Below are positions 1 through 12,096 of a DNA stretch of 64,000 bases, one piece after another. The number at the start of each line of letters is the position of its first letter. Within the stretch, counting starts at the first letter, position 1. A model generated the notes under the pieces. It was not told the origin of the DNA, ran no database searches, and saw nothing but the letters and a program-made list of their open reading frames with translations. This DNA comes from Rhynchopus sp. YZ270_cl-10 (taxonomy: Eukaryota > Euglenozoa > Diplonemea > Diplonemida > Diplonemidae): contig OZ037914.1 of the NCBI GenBank assembly GCA_964035575.1, forward strand, positions 382,176 through 446,175, read 5' to 3'. The position numbers and the translations under genes are program-made.

Positions 1-12
1 CTTTTTTTCTCC

Positions 13-3000
13 TCAATCTTCATCACTATCTTCTGCTGCAGCGAGCTGTGCGATACGCACCTTCTCGAGTGCACGGCGACGTGCTTCTGCAGCAGGATTG
101 GCTACTGCGACTGGTGGCGGTGCTGTTGTTGCTGCCTTCACACCTCCTGCAGTCGCTCCCACCTTGGTACGTACACTGTCAGAAAGTGTTGTCCCCCATC
201 TGTCAAGGTAGTACCCAACCCCGAACTCTCCATCACCAAAGAAGAACCCAGCCCGTGCCCCGGTCCACTGTGCGCTCTCGGAGTACTCTGTGTTACGACG
301 CTTTTCCCACAGCTCCTGCTCAGGGTCCACCGCCTCGGCAGCCTGCTTCTGTCGGTTCGCAGCTACAGCGACAGTCTCCATCTTAGCAACAAACTTCGAC
401 AGAGCGTTGCAGTCGCTTACCTGAGAGAGTTGTTGAAAGATGTAAAAAAAAAACGCAGTTTGAGCTGCAAAAGGAAAAAGAAAAGGAGAGAGCCTAAGAG
501 TGGTTTAGTGTAAAAAAATACCTTCGTCTTCGGCCCAGTTTCCGCCCCCGCGCGGGTAGTCTCAAACTTCACCTCATCAATGTTAAGCGACAGTGCGGTG
601 GGGTTCTTCAGGAGGTGGCCGAAGGCTTCTTTCAACTCCCAGACACCGGAGAAGAGCGATACCTTCCCGAAGACGTAGAGACCAAGACGGGCACGGGAGA
701 GGGCCACTACGAGACGCCTCACGTCACGGAAGTGCCCTACACGGTCCGAACGCACCAAAGAGACAAGAACGTAGTCGTTCTGCTGTCCTTGGTATTTGTC
801 CACAGTGCTGACACGGGGGTGCGTTCCGTAGAGGGACCCTGTGGTGTGGTGTTGAGATGGGGAGGCAGGAAAGGGAGGGAGGGGAGGGGGGGAGAGGGGA
901 GGAGGAGGGAGGAGAGGGTGCAAGTACCTTTGCATCTGTGATTCAGCACATCCTTTATCAAATGCTTCTGCCCGTTGTAGGTCGTGAGGATCGTGATTTT
1001 GTCTGTGGGGGAAAAAATGGTGGGTATATTTGAAAAGTGCTTGCAGATAGGAGAGGGAAAAGAGAAAATTTTTTAGTCATGATGATGGGTAAGAATACTA
1101 ATAAAAAGGGTAGCATCGCCTTGTTTTTTTGGTCTGTTTGTTTTGTACAAAAACGGGGTTGGTGATTGACGTCATTTCCCCTCCCTTTTGAGTACGGCTT
1201 TTTTGAAAAAAAAGCAAAATACATACTAGAATCATAGCCAAGAAGCTTCATGTATTTGTACATGTGTACGACATATTCTGCTTCAATGACGTTCTGGTAG
1301 AAATGCGGCTGTGGCTGCGATTCTGTCCCTTCCACATTGATGCACTGACAGGTGTACGAAAGACCTGGGTTCGCTGTGAGGTACTCAGGCGCAGACTTGA
1401 CGTGCGGGAGGTCCTTGAGCTGCTGATAACGCCATCTGAAGAGGTCCGCCAGCTCCTCTCTCATACGACCCTGCAAAAGATGATTATTTTTTTTGCAACA
1501 TTTTTTACCAACATACCTGCGCATCCAACTGCACATACGGAACCCCATACCGCACCAGCCTTGTAAACATGCTCTGATCCATCTTACAGTACTTCTGAAA
1601 GGTAGTGTTCTTCACGACCGGCGGCAGCTGCTGGTGGTCCCCAATCAACACGATCCTCTTCAGCCGTGAGGACACGCCTTCCTCGCCTCTTTCTTCGATG
1701 GGTGCCTGCAGGGTCATCGGGATGAAGGTCTCTACCTCTAGGATCTGCGCACTCTCCTCCATCACTAAGTTGTCGTATTTCAGTCCTAGGCGGAGGAAGT
1801 CCTTTCGTTTCAACGCAGCGTGCGTGCAGGTCATCGCAATGATACGAGCCTGCTTGGTCAGCAGATAGGTCCCTCTATCGCTTGAGGTACGAAGCAGCTC
1901 AAAGGCACGGCAGTCCTTCACCTCATCAAAGAGCTCCTCAAAATGATCCCAAGCAAGCCGTGCACGAGCAAGCGCTGCGTCATATGAGGTCGCAGGTTCC
2001 CAAAATGGCGACAAAGTGTCATCAAAGTACGCAGTAAAAGGGAAGTTGTTGACCACCCACCGTGCTGTCTGGTCGGATTCCTCGGAGGGTAGGGATTGAA
2101 GGAACTGTGTCCACCGTGTCTGGACGTGGTGTGCAAAGAAATGCCCCGATGACTCGCAGGTATGCGCAAAGCCATCGTCGACGTCAAGGGTCTTGCAGAG
2201 CTTTGCGACTCTCTCCAGCAGCGTGACACGGCGTTCCAGCATGTAGTTCACCCGACCCCATCGGCTGAAGTCCTTTTCCGTCTGCAGATCCTTCTCTCCC
2301 ATTCCAAGGCGGAGCAGATGTCTGGAAAATAGGTGTAGCAGGGTGGAGAGGGGGTGGAGATGGTGGGTGAGGGTGAGGGTGAAGGGGGGAGGAGGAGAAC
2401 AGTACCTCTCATCAATGTCCTGATGCATGACCTTGGTGAAGATGTCGTTCAGCGCTGCATTGCTATGGGTGACGATGAGCGTCGTCTGCGTAGGGTTGTT
2501 GTGGTACAGGTTGGTGATGATCTGCACTGCGACATCGGTTTTTCCGGTTCCTGTGGTGTGTTGTGTTGTGTTAGAAAAACTTTGAAAATTCCTTAGAAAA
2601 GGGGGATAAAAATACATACCCGGCGGACCCACAACAATGGACAATCCTTTGTGGTTCGCGATCTTGAGCACCTCCGACTGCTTCTCCGAGAAGTCTATCA
2701 CCTTTGGCTTCGGCTTGTCTTCTTCGTATAGGTATTGGCCTGTCTTCACCTTTAGCGACTTTGCAATGACCTGGTCGACGGCCTTCTCCTTTCCTTCCTC
2801 TGCCTCGTCGTCCATCTCGTCCGCCTCCACCTCTGTGTAGTGTGCTGAGTCTGGGTCGCCGTGGCCAAGGAGCACCCCGGTGAGCCACTCGGGAATGGCG
2901 TTGGGGAACTTCATAAGGGAACGGATCGTTTCGAGGACCGCCTTGAAGTTGTTCTCTTCAGGACGTCTGCGCATGACGAGCTGGAAGTTGTCGTACAAAG

Positions 3001-4813
3001 AGACCTTCCCGCTGTGGAAGTCGCTGTGGTACGTAACAGGGTCAAGGGTGACACGGACGTGGCGGGTTTGGCCGGTGAGAGTGACGCCTTTGCCCATCAT
3101 ATCATAGCCTGTGGTGACATTGCCTTCATCATCGCGGATGTCAACCACTTCGCAACCACGGATCGCTGAAATCCCAAAGGTCTGCAAAAAGTTCCCCTTA
3201 GCCGCATTCCTTGCCTCAGGACTGAATGAAATCAACATCAAAACGTCATGCTGTTTGATCTCCGACCATTCTTGACGCACAGAGTGGTTTGCCGCTTCGT
3301 GCAACGAAAAGTGAATTTCACCTCGCACATCTGCAGGTCTGGTATACCCAATGGCAGGCGCACTGACCTTCAAAATCTCGCTGGACATAATAGGAAGCAG
3401 CATACGAGACTTTCCCGCAAAACGGACCTGGTTCAATCCGTTTACTGCGGGGCGCATTTTGGGCAAATGGTATTCAAGGTCTTGCCGGATTTCGTAGGTG
3501 CTCTCGAGTTGAACCAGCTTGAAGTTGCGTAGCAGATAGTCCTGGATGGTTAAGAATTGCAGCCCCAGCTTTGGTAGTGCGCATGGTGAGGAGCCGTCGT
3601 ACTCATACGGGGGGATCTCCCCTGATAGGAACATCGCATCTTCGTCTGGATACAAAGGTACTGTCGTTAAATCGGAAAAATCCGGTCGTCTCTCGTGTCT
3701 GCAGACCAAAGCGTCTAAGATGAGGCTACGGTTTGCTGCGCTTTCCTTTGCGTCAACGGAAAAGCTTTTTTTGTCAAATACACAGAGCTTCTCCGCAAAC
3801 CGTTCAAGTTCGGTGTCAGAAAGCGGTGCCAAGAATTTTTCAAGGGATTTCCGGTTTTCCAACATCGAAAAGTTTGGAAGTTGTGGAAGTTTGTCGCGAT
3901 GCGCCCCATGCGCTGCCCTCTGAAAGGCTGTCGCAAAGGCGTTGTAACGGTGTTCTATATCTTCCTCCTTCATTTCATCGCCATCGTCGTTGACGGGGAA
4001 GGACAACCCTTTGTGCATAATCGCGGTCAACGCTTTAAAGAGAATGCCCGACTCCGCTGTGTACTGAGAGATTAGCGAGTTTTTGCAGTGTGTGTACACA
4101 TGCATGTCTTCGAGATACGCCAAAAGATACCGTCTCGGCCTCATCTGAAAGAGCAGATCTGTGAACAGTTCGAGAAAACGGTTGCAAAGGCTGATATATC
4201 CTTCAGCACGCTCTGCTTGAGCATTGTTTCCGGTTCCTAATACACCACTGCGAAGGAGAACGTCCGCTTTGTGAACTGTAGCCAAAAACCCGGTTACCAA
4301 CCTTGGGATAAACCCCCTCTCAGCTGCCCGCGTAGTTTCGTCTTTTGCCACCTTCTTTTGCAAGCTTTTCAACGCCTTTCCGAGCTTCGGGTTTACCTCG
4401 CTTTCTAATGTCCTTCTCCGTTCCGAAAGAGACATGAAGAGAGGAAATGAGATTAATGGGACAAAGAAATTCCTGATTTGCTCGATTTCGAGGTTGTGGT
4501 AGGCTGAGATGATCAAACGGAGGAGTGACTCTGCGACAGCGGGGGTAGCTATTTTCAAATCAATCGCAGCAAGGGAAGTAAAAAAGGCGGTGTGGTTGTC
4601 CTTCGCAAGCAGTTCATCCCAGACAGCGATTCCTTCAGATTCCTTGCTAAGAAGCTCCTTCGCGGTTGCGAAGAAGGAGCTCATTTCCTCCTTCGTTGTA
4701 AACGGCGCCAACAGGTCTACTCCACCCTCCGTCGCAACAGCCCCCTTCGTCCCTTCATCATCCTCCACCGCACGCCGTTTCGCAGGGGGGAGTTCACGCT
4801 CCTCTCCCGACAT
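13..4813 (-). CDS. AQR: Intron-binding protein aquarius (spliceosomal RNA helicase), 7 exons
   Basis: Aquarius is an SF1 helicase that sits on the intron in the spliceosome and helps link splicing to snoRNP and exon-junction complex assembly. Seven exons join in frame: 4813-2620, 2550-2406, 2321-1517, 1470-1227, 1002-928, 838-522, 420-13. They give 1395 residues, against about 1485 in human. The Walker A motif GPPGTGKT (residues 729-736) is split by the first intron. MEESAQ (helicase motif II, near 967), [34 protein letters not shown] and [12 protein letters not shown] follow in the order known for this family. The N-terminal 700 residues match the long helical region of aquarius. The C-terminal about 110 residues are not recognisable and are acidic at the end. 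The ATG at 4813 opens the frame only 30 bp after the next gene upstream. Introns are 46-224 bp, with GTATGT, GTACT or GTATTT donors and CAG acceptors. Identity is very sure; the last two joints are slightly less so. Confidence 0.95.
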
Positions 4814-4842
4814 TGTGTATTATTCTTTTCCTTTATTTTTTT

Positions 4843-5730
4843 TTAAGAAACAACAAAAAGGGAGGGGAGGGGAGGGGAGAGAGAAAGAGAAAGAGAGATA
4901 CTTATCGCGTTTATAGAAAATTTAAAATAATTGAGCTTTTTTTTGCATACCCTAGCGGACGGTGCATTCACCTGAACTGGAACATTTGAGGTGTGTGGAT
5001 GGTCTCGTCTTATTCTTGAATCTCTGCTTGGGGAAACATTGGATGGTTCTGGGAGTGCATGAAGCCTTTGCTTTGTGTGAATAGAACTGTTATTCCCACC
5101 GCGTTTGGTGCGTACCAAAGACCCGCTTCGTTCAACCGTCATTTTTACCTTCGCCTGCAACCTCAACGCGATTGTAACAAACAATGCCTCCACCGTCGCT
5201 GCATCATCACAACAGATTTCTACTACCTTCTGCGACGCTGCATCACAAATCGACACAATACGCGGTGCTCCTTCATGGAGATACGCATCCACAGGGAGAC
5301 CACTATTATCAACCAAACTAATCTGCAACGCCAGCTTCGACGCTCCTTGGTGCGACCTGAATATCATTACCCTCTTAGCCTCTATATGGATCACTCCGTT
5401 AAAGGTGTCGGGGGTCCCTCGAAGACGCTTTGGTGGAAGACCCGGCTGCACTCCACCGGGAATCCTTGAATGGCGCAACGACATCGGACAACGTAGCTCC
5501 ACCAACGACAGCTTATCAATCAAATCAACCCGAAGGGAAAGCTCCGGCTCGCCTACCCCAACCGGTACCGCCACCGGAACTACTTCTACTATGGCCCCAG
5601 GTGGAGGTGGAGGAGGAGGGGGAAGAGGCGGTTGCAGCCCCATCGCCAGATCGTCCATGCCATCCGGTGGGTGCAAGTGATGTGGAGGAGGTGGGTACAT
5701 CGGGTGGGGGTGTTCAAGGTGAGTGTGCAT
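4843..5730 (-). CDS. Unrecognised protein with proline/histidine-rich N-terminus
   Basis: Open frame from an ATG at 5730. I do not recognise the protein. Residues 1-50 are rich in His and Pro with a run of nine prolines. Residues about 65-200 look like a folded beta-rich domain, with alternating hydrophobic stretches such as VIHIEAKRVMIFRSH and KVVEICCDDAATVEALFVTIALRLQ. A PH-like fold is possible but is only inference from the pattern. The last 40 residues translate an AT-rich stretch and then a polypyrimidine tract. A GTATGC at 4950 directly after an AGG codon looks like a splice donor, so the true 3' end is uncertain and the tail after 4951 may not be coding. The stop lies about 30 bp before the AQR start, so the two genes share a very short spacer. 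A small hairpin repeat sits about 70 bp upstream. Confidence 0.6.
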   Translation of the reverse strand: MHTHLEHPHPMYPPPPHHLHPPDGMDDLAMGLQPPLPPPPPPPPGAIVEVVPVAVPVGVGEPELSLRVDLIDKLSLVELRCPMSLRHSRIPGGVQPGLPPKRLRGTPDTFNGVIHIEAKRVMIFRSHQGASKLALQISLVDNSGLPVDAYLHEGAPRIVSICDAASQKVVEICCDDAATVEALFVTIALRLQAKVKMTVERSGSLVRTKRGGNNSSIHTKQRLHALPEPSNVSPSRDSRIRRDHPHTSNVPVQVNAPSARVCKKKLNYFKFSINAISISLSLSLSPPLPSLFVVS

Positions 5731-5800
5731 TGTGTAAGGGGGCTGAGATAGAGGGAGTTATGTTGAAGAATTGTGTGATAAATAAAGAAGAAAAGTTTAT

Positions 5801-5838
5801 AAGATGCACCCTAAGCTCTCTCGGTGCTTAGTCACCTT
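5801..5838 (+). repeat. Family R1 hairpin repeat, copy 1
   Basis: About 37 bp made of two arms, AAGATGAACCTAAGC and (read in reverse) AAGGTGACTAAGC, around a 4-8 nt loop. Further copies lie at 5933-5965, 10653-10692, 12112-12146, 13949-13986, 19411-19446 (in a NUP62 intron), 21794-21832, 42125-42165, 42716-42750 and 48100-48137. Some copies carry an extra tail ending in a GTCAGGGATGATGTCA-like stretch (5895-5910, 34815-34832). Arms are kept while the loop and spacers drift. Confidence 0.8.
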
Positions 5839-6364
5839 ATCATATTCGTTGTCGCGGAGCTACATTTGCGCAGGCTTCCGCAAGTCTGTTGTCAGGGATG
5901 ATGTCATTTCCCCAGCCGGAGAAAAAGTTTCTAAGATGCCCCAAAGCCTCATGATTAGTCACCTTGATCATATTTGTTATATAGGGAGCGGAGTGAATGC
6001 TTTTCGTGAGTTTCCACAAAATGTCATTTCCCCAGGAGTTCGGAACCTCCGCACCCACCTCAGACGGCCTTAGAAAGCGATTTGTGGGGAGGAGTAGAAG
6101 AGGGGAAAATGCAAAAAAGAGGGGCACCTTTTTTGTGTATCAAATTCAGAAGGGAAGGGACAGAAAAAAAAAAAACGAACTAAAGAAGGGGAAAAACATC
6201 GAGGCTTTTTCCTTTTATTTTCTATCGACAAAAATCGCTCTACAAAGTGGATTCTGGCCACTCACCGAATGGGGTGAGGAAGTACTTTACAGACCTTTTT
6301 GCACACCTCATCCCTAGAGTACTGTAGCCTATGGGATAAATTGAATTTTTTTGTTTAAATTTTG

Positions 6365-6540
6365 ATAAATTGTTGGAGTAGTGCAGCTGTCTCGGTTGTG
6401 TTGCCACAGTTGTGCAATCTTCACTTTCATATTTTTTAGACTACTATCTCGGGCTGGCAGTAGGTCACGCTTTTTCCTTTCACAGAACCCTTAAAAGAGT
6501 AACTAATGTACGCTTTGCGAGAGAGTACTACAGACTAGAG
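6365..6540 (+). repeat. Interspersed repeat family R6
   Basis: Starts ATAAATTGTTGGAGT, then GTTGCCACAGTT and GTGCAATCT, then GACTACTATC and TACGCTTTGC. The first part recurs at 44348-44413 and the second part at 24143-24243. No coding potential and no clear ends. Confidence 0.6.
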
Positions 6541-7154
6541 ATAAATTAGGAAACTCTGGTTCTGACAGTACTGTCTGATGTCGAATAAACGAAGAAAAAA
6601 AATAATCACGCTTCGTGTGAAAGCACGTTTTTCACTGGCAAAGAACAATAAAAGCGAAGCTTTTTGCTAAAAAATCCCTCACAATACATAGGCACGGAAA
6701 GTACTGCGGGAATTTTTAGAGAGCAAAATATACGGGGGAGATTTTTTTTTCCTTTGTAAGATGAACTCAATCTTCATCTACAAATCAGTCACCTTTTAAA
6801 ACACACACATACATACGTGCGTTGAATATAAAAAAAAGTATGCATGTGTACGAAAACCAATGAGGCAGCGAGAATGAAGGTTGCTTTAATATAGGCAAAC
6901 TAAAATGGGGGGTTCGAAAAAGCATTTGACAAAATCATGTCAGTGAGACAAGGTTTTGGTGCTTTTTTGCATTCCCTTTATACAAAGATACGAGGAGGGA
7001 GTTCAAACTAGACGTAGAAACTGTGTGTTTCGTTTATTACGGAACCGAATAAGACATTTTACATCTGTTTCATCCCCTCCTGTAATCGAAAAAGGAAAAA
7101 AACGAAAAAGAAGAAAGTATTTTCATCATATATATAAGAAGAAAAAAAAAAAGT

Positions 7155-7215
7155 AGTTGTTGTCCTCGACTGACCCGCTTGTACGATGCCAGCCAGCCGG
7201 ATAAAAAGCACAACA
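7155..7215 (+). repeat. Interspersed repeat family R7
   Basis: Shares CGACTGACCC, then GTACGATGCCAGC and GGATAAA, with 36531-36590 (inside the CCT3 intron) and 48150-48225. Copies are 50-75 bp and imperfect. Confidence 0.6.
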
Positions 7216-7521
7216 AAAAATTTTGTTGTGCACAACAACCCCGGAAATCGCACAAAAAGTAAAAAGCCCCATAGAACCCCTATCACACAAGAAGATCCCC
7301 TCCCCCCACTCCCCTCCCTTTTCGATGTATGGGAAGAACAAAAAAGGGTCAACCCTTTTTTATAGCACATCAAGAGAAGCACATAGTCTTACAAGAACTG
7401 CAACAGACGCCCTCTTCTGAACATCGGTCCTCCAGCTTTAATTTTCGACCCCCGGGGATTTCACCAATCACTTCATGAATGCTAATTCTATCACAGCTTG
7501 CCCCCCCCCCCCCCCCAACAA

Positions 7522-8639
7522 TCATTGCGCGAAGAGGGGGTTGTAGTGCTCTGCACCCATTTCTTCGAGGAAGGAGAGCCAGACCGTTCTCGAGACAAGG
7601 CTTTCGTCTGCAGTGCCGTTGCTGTCGCGCGGGCGGATGCCGATGATGGCGCCGTTGTTCCCCCCAGAGACGTCTTGGGTGTGTGATGTCACGAGAACGA
7701 TCTTCAGCTGGTATAGGTCTGCGGCTGCCTGCAGTGAGAGATGGTCGCCCCACACACCGTCCCGTGCAAGCTTCGCAAGGTAGCCGTCGAAGTGGCAGGG
7801 GTCCACGTCGGCATAAGGTATGAAGAGGTCCGCCATTGCCGCCATGTGCTCGACTACCTCCTTGCGGACGTCTGCGTGCAGGTCTTGTGATTGGAACAAG
7901 TGCTTGCTCAGTGCACGGAATTGACAGTTCCCGTCCCCCCTCACAGAACGTTCGATCATACCACATCTGTTGGAGATGAGTTGTAGAAAAGGTTGGTTAA
8001 TCGATAAGATAGCGTTTCATTGTATTCCAGTTGGCGACGACCTATATTATGGTGGACACTAATTAAAGGTCGTATTTGTTTTTCCAGCCCCACCAAAAAG
8101 TGGCCCTAATTAATAGCAGAGCGATTACGAAGAACCTTTACACACTAATTTGAGTCGTTGTTTTTGGGGCATTTATTTCGTATTAGGAGTGGGGGGAAAA
8201 TGGTGTTTTTTTTTCTGCCCCACTAAAGAAAGGCAACATACGCACGAATATTCTTCTCCAACGCATCTCTTGAGTAATCCCCTGGGCCACGTTGGAAGGT
8301 GGGGATTGTGTAGTTCGGGTCGATAGGGGACGCAGGGGATGCGGGGGACTCTGGCTCGTCGTAGACTCCTGGTGCTGGGGCCAGGTATTCCTGCCTCTGC
8401 AGACGTTTGAGGACTTGGATTTCTGCGTCGTCCTCGTCTCCTGCAGTCTCATTGCGCTCCTCGCACACCTGCACCCTCTTGCCTGCTGCCCCCGTCTGCC
8501 CTCTCGTCGGGTAGATAGGGCTTGCTGCAGGGGCCGTTCTCTGATCAGGGTAAACCGCACCGCGAGACACCCGTGTCTCGCCTCCACTCACATCACGGCG
8601 TTGGAAGTTCCCGTACGTCATGTTCGATGTGGCGTACAT
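7522..8639 (-). CDS. OTU-domain cysteine protease (putative deubiquitinase), 2 exons
   Basis: Two exons, 8639-8242 and 7966-7522, joined across a 275-bp GTATGT..CAG intron, give 280 residues. The first exon codes a low-complexity N-terminus of about 115 residues rich in Gln, Arg, Pro and Ser. The OTU fold starts at the exon junction, where the join makes the typical lead-in RACGMIERSVRGDGNCQFRA. Visible catalytic residues are Asp144 and Cys147 in GDGNCQFRAL and His273 in EHYNPLF near the C-terminus. WGDHLSLQAAAD is the usual middle motif. The arrangement is that of the plant-type OTU9/10-like deubiquitinases, which cleave ubiquitin chains in the cytosol. All three active-site positions are present, so an active enzyme is expected. 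A shorter product could start at the ATG of MIERSV inside exon 2, but it would lack the upstream helix. Confidence 0.86.
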
Positions 8640-9415
8640 TGCTTAAAAGACGGAAAGGGCAAAAGAAAGGGGTAGTGGGTGTATGCCTGTGGGTGGTTGC
8701 AGTAGTGGGGGTCTTGGGTGTGGGGTGTGAGGAGCACTACTGTGTATTGGGGACAGCATCGCATAGGAGGAGGGATGGGAAATATGGGGGGAGTATAGGC
8801 TTTTTTAAAATTTTTTGCATTTCATTTCTAACCTCACAAAACCTCACTTCACCAATTGTAGAAAACCAGTGTCTGTCTTGGGAAGAGGAGACACACAAGG
8901 TGCTCACACAACAAGACGGGTACGAAACACAACGACGCCTTCCTTTTCCGATGGCAGGAGGTTGTGTCGCAGACAATAAAAAAGGTATTGTATCTGATGT
9001 GATGAGGCCAAGCAGGTCATTTGTTGCATTTGTTGATCACCCCCACACGGTGTCATACTGTGCCCCCATACGAAAAAAAAACGGCACGTTTATTATTCAC
9101 CCTATTTTTGGACCCCATAGCCCGTCACGTAATGTCCAAACAGGGCCACCGTGCACCAAAGAGGTGAATTTTGCATTTCCATGATTGACCTAATGTCACC
9201 CAAAAGGACATAAACACACAGTACAACACTTCAATCCCCTTCAAGAGAGAATTGCTAGAGATGAGACAGAGTGATAACTCTTTTATGGAAAAAAAAAGAG
9301 TTTCGGAGATTCGTGGTATTAGGTGGTGCCAATCAAAGTATTGGCTGCACAATTGAATGTTTTTTTTTTTTAGAACTTCATCGCAATACGATGAGCAAAA
9401 AAAAAAGCAGATGAT

Positions 9416-9863
9416 CATGGATGTAGAAAGTACGTGACGAAAAAAAAGTACTTTTTTTCCAAAAATCGGGTTACGTGATACTTCACGTACGTGACGTTTT
9501 TTGAAAAAAATTTTTACGTGATTTACGTGATTTCGAAAAAAAAACAAAAAAAAGTACTTTTTTTTTCACGTGAAAATCAACGTACGTGAAAATATTGGAG
9601 CGTTTTCGGCCATAAAAATGCCCGAAAACACCCGCATTTGCATTTCCGGAATCCGCCCATTCTGTGGTGGGGGATATACAGAAAAATGGACAAAATTTTA
9701 GTGACTAAAATTTTCACGAAATATGAACCCACACCCAAATGGGTAAAAAAGTACTTTTTTTTTTTCAAAAAAAAAAAAGTACTTTTTTTTTTCATTTTTC
9801 GTCACGTACTTTTTTACTTTTTTTTTTAAAAAAAAAGTACGTGAAGTACTTTCTACATCCATG
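9416..9863. mobile_element. Small TIR element with 6-bp target duplication GATGAT
   Basis: Both ends carry CATGGATGTAGAAAGTAC in inverted orientation, and GATGAT is repeated directly outside each end (9410-9415 and 9864-9869). The 448-bp body has no coding sequence and consists of blocks of TACGTGA and A/T runs. The centre holds the shared ATTTCCGGAATCCGCCC/ATGGACAA module found in other elements here, and an 11-bp palindrome arm pair, AAAATTTTAGT, around a single G (9692-9714). Non-autonomous DNA element; superfamily not determined. Confidence 0.85.
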
Positions 9864-10996
9864 GATGATGTTGGTACACAAAAAAAATATATAAAAGGGT
9901 TTGACATCTGCTCGTGGTGTTACAAAGTCTTTTCTTTTGGCCGCAATTGACTTAATTTTCATTCAGAGAATCCAAACTTTAGTGTATGTAGAACTATTTT
10001 TTTTGCAGGTTCTTTCAGAGAATTAAAGTAATGGAAACAAAAAACAAGAGATCTGCAACTGAAGTCTGCATCTAACTTAACAAATGTGCTAAGCGAAAAA
10101 ATCATTCACTCAAATATTTGAACTGGTCGTACCTCCTTTGCGACCCTTAAGAGCTGCTGATCCAAGAGACAACAGACAATGAGGAAAACGCCACCAGTAC
10201 ATAGAATTTGCAAACCTGTTTAAAAAAAGGGCACTATTCTGTCCAAGACTAGAGACAGAACTCATCGAAAAAAAAATATCATCATATTTGTGGGAGTGAT
10301 GTAACAAATACTGACAACATCCCCCACAGCCATTACAAAAGAAACCCTGAGAGTTGCATGGCAGAAAGAATGTGACAAAAACATATAGGAACTCTCTGGC
10401 CCAATAGGACTTTATGATTTTTTTGTTCCCAATATGAAAAGCTCTTTCGTGCAGGAGTTTTTTTTGGGGGTGATTCATTATTTTGTTGGATTTACTTTTT
10501 TTTTCGTTCGATTCGGTACAGAAAAAAGATACTTAGTGTATTATGGACAGCTGATCTGTGGGGGAAGGAAAACAAAACTTGAACAAAAAAAAAGAAAGAA
10601 AAATGAATGTACCTCTCACACATTGCCCCAGAGTAACACAAAGAAAAAATTTGTGATGACCCTAAGCCTCTCGTGCTTAGTCATTTAGTCATCTTAAACA
10701 AAAAAATTCTTGAAAGATGAGGTACCTCTCAACAGCGCGTCTACATCTGCTTCAAATACAAACCCCTCTCACTGTGAGAGGTGTATTTCTAATCTAAAAA
10801 AGAAGTGTCCGCAGAACGCATTGTTGTGGGTGGAGCGCCATCTAATTCTGAGGCATTTTTAAAAATAGTAACTCTGATAGGTAAAAGGTGGAACGACACC
10901 CCCCTCGAAAGGGACGCATCTACAGTATTCGGAAAGAGTGATAAGAATGGGAGGAAGGGAAGAGTCAATACCAAACAAAATGGGTGGAAAGAAAAA

Positions 10997-11135
10997 ATGA
11001 AGGTTGATGAGTGCAAAAACGCCCTCTGGGACGCAAGGCACTGACACTCCGGCGGGGTTATCGAACCCCCGGAGTGTTGCGTTTGGTAGTGGTTTACAGG
11101 GGAAACTGTAAGCAGGTACACAAGTCATGACCCCA
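10997..11135 (+). repeat. Interspersed repeat family R2, copy 1
   Basis: About 140 bp: GTGCAAAA..CGCC(C)TCTGGGACGC, GGCACTGACACTCCG, a strong hairpin with arms ACTCCGG..GGGGTT / AACCCC..CCGGAGT around ATCG, and a tail GGAAACTGTAAGCAGG. The second copy at 11969-12096 keeps the same order and tail. Shorter copies at 17943-18010 and 35396-35449 stop near the hairpin. The reverse strand of the hairpin reads GGTTCGATAACC, close to but one base longer than a tRNA B box, so a tRNA-derived SINE is possible but not shown. Confidence 0.7.
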
Positions 11136-11968
11136 TTCTGGGAAGAATAGAAAAAAAAAGCTGATAACATGATTCTAAGCCGTACCTTTGCTTAGTCTGA
11201 TTAATTCTTTGGTTTATTCATCAGTCAATCAGTCATTTTGATTAAGTCACCAACGAAGCTGTCAATGTACATATCATGTTTTTTGCGACACATTCATCGC
11301 AGAAGCTGTCCCCCCAACCATGCAGTCCTACTATCCATTTCGATGAATACATCAAAACAAAAGAGAGTTGATCCTTTGACGATGCACTCCATTGTGAACA
11401 TACATCTTTTTTGGTGTGGCTGAGTCCAAAAAAAAAAGGTCATTTGTGGCTGTTTCAGCCACACCAGTCTTTACAAAAGCTAAACAAAACTATCCGTGGG
11501 ATAATATCCAATAAAAGCTCTGTTTTGACACCAAAAAATTCCCCCCTCTTTTTGAGAGAACGAGCCTTGTGAATGAAGATCACCTAGAGGGGGAAAAGGG
11601 CGTGCAAACCGTGTGGGTGAAGTTGGTGACACATAAGGAATACCTCTGCAGGTGCACAATGAAGTCCTCCAATACAACACCACAGAGCAACAACGGCGAA
11701 AGAAACAAATGTAAGTATAGTGGAGCACACTCTAGGGTGGCTACACTAATACAACCAAGTTTTCAAACAAAATAAACAAATAAACAAAAGACAACTTGAA
11801 AGATGAAACGTGCCTCACATACATCTTTTTTCTTCTTCACTGTAACCTACCGAGGTAGGCGTGACGCTGACCACATGGTAGGTTTTTTTTATAAAAACGA
11901 TTACCTACAGTGTAGGCGGGTTGAGTGCAAAGATGCATTTGACCCTGGTCCTGCGGATCTTTCAGAAG

Positions 11969-12096
11969 GTAAAGTTGATAGTGCAAAACGCCTCTGGGAT
12001 GCAGGCACTGATACTCCGCGGGTTATCGAACCTCCAGAGTGCGATACGTTGGGAAGTTGACCGACAGGAAAACTGTAAGCAGGCGCACGGTCATTA
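11969..12096 (+). repeat. Interspersed repeat family R2, copy 2
   Basis: Same order of blocks as the copy at 10997-11135, including the shared 3' tail AAAACTGTAAGCAGG. The hairpin arms are partly decayed here. Confidence 0.7.

Larger units (their letters stand above)
5731..7521. other. Gene-free spacer with short interspersed repeats
   Basis: No convincing coding exon on either strand. It holds two copies of the small AAG..CTAAGC/GCTTAG hairpin repeat (5801-5838, 5933-5965). It also holds a copy of the 'TTGTTGGAG' repeat (6365-6540) and a copy of the 'CGACTGACCC' repeat (7155-7215). The rest is AT-rich with homopolymer runs. Confidence 0.6.

Noticed and set aside
8522-9184. 220-codon plus-strand open frame
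   Set aside because: Its first part overlaps OTU exon 1 on the other strand and the rest is AT-rich spacer.
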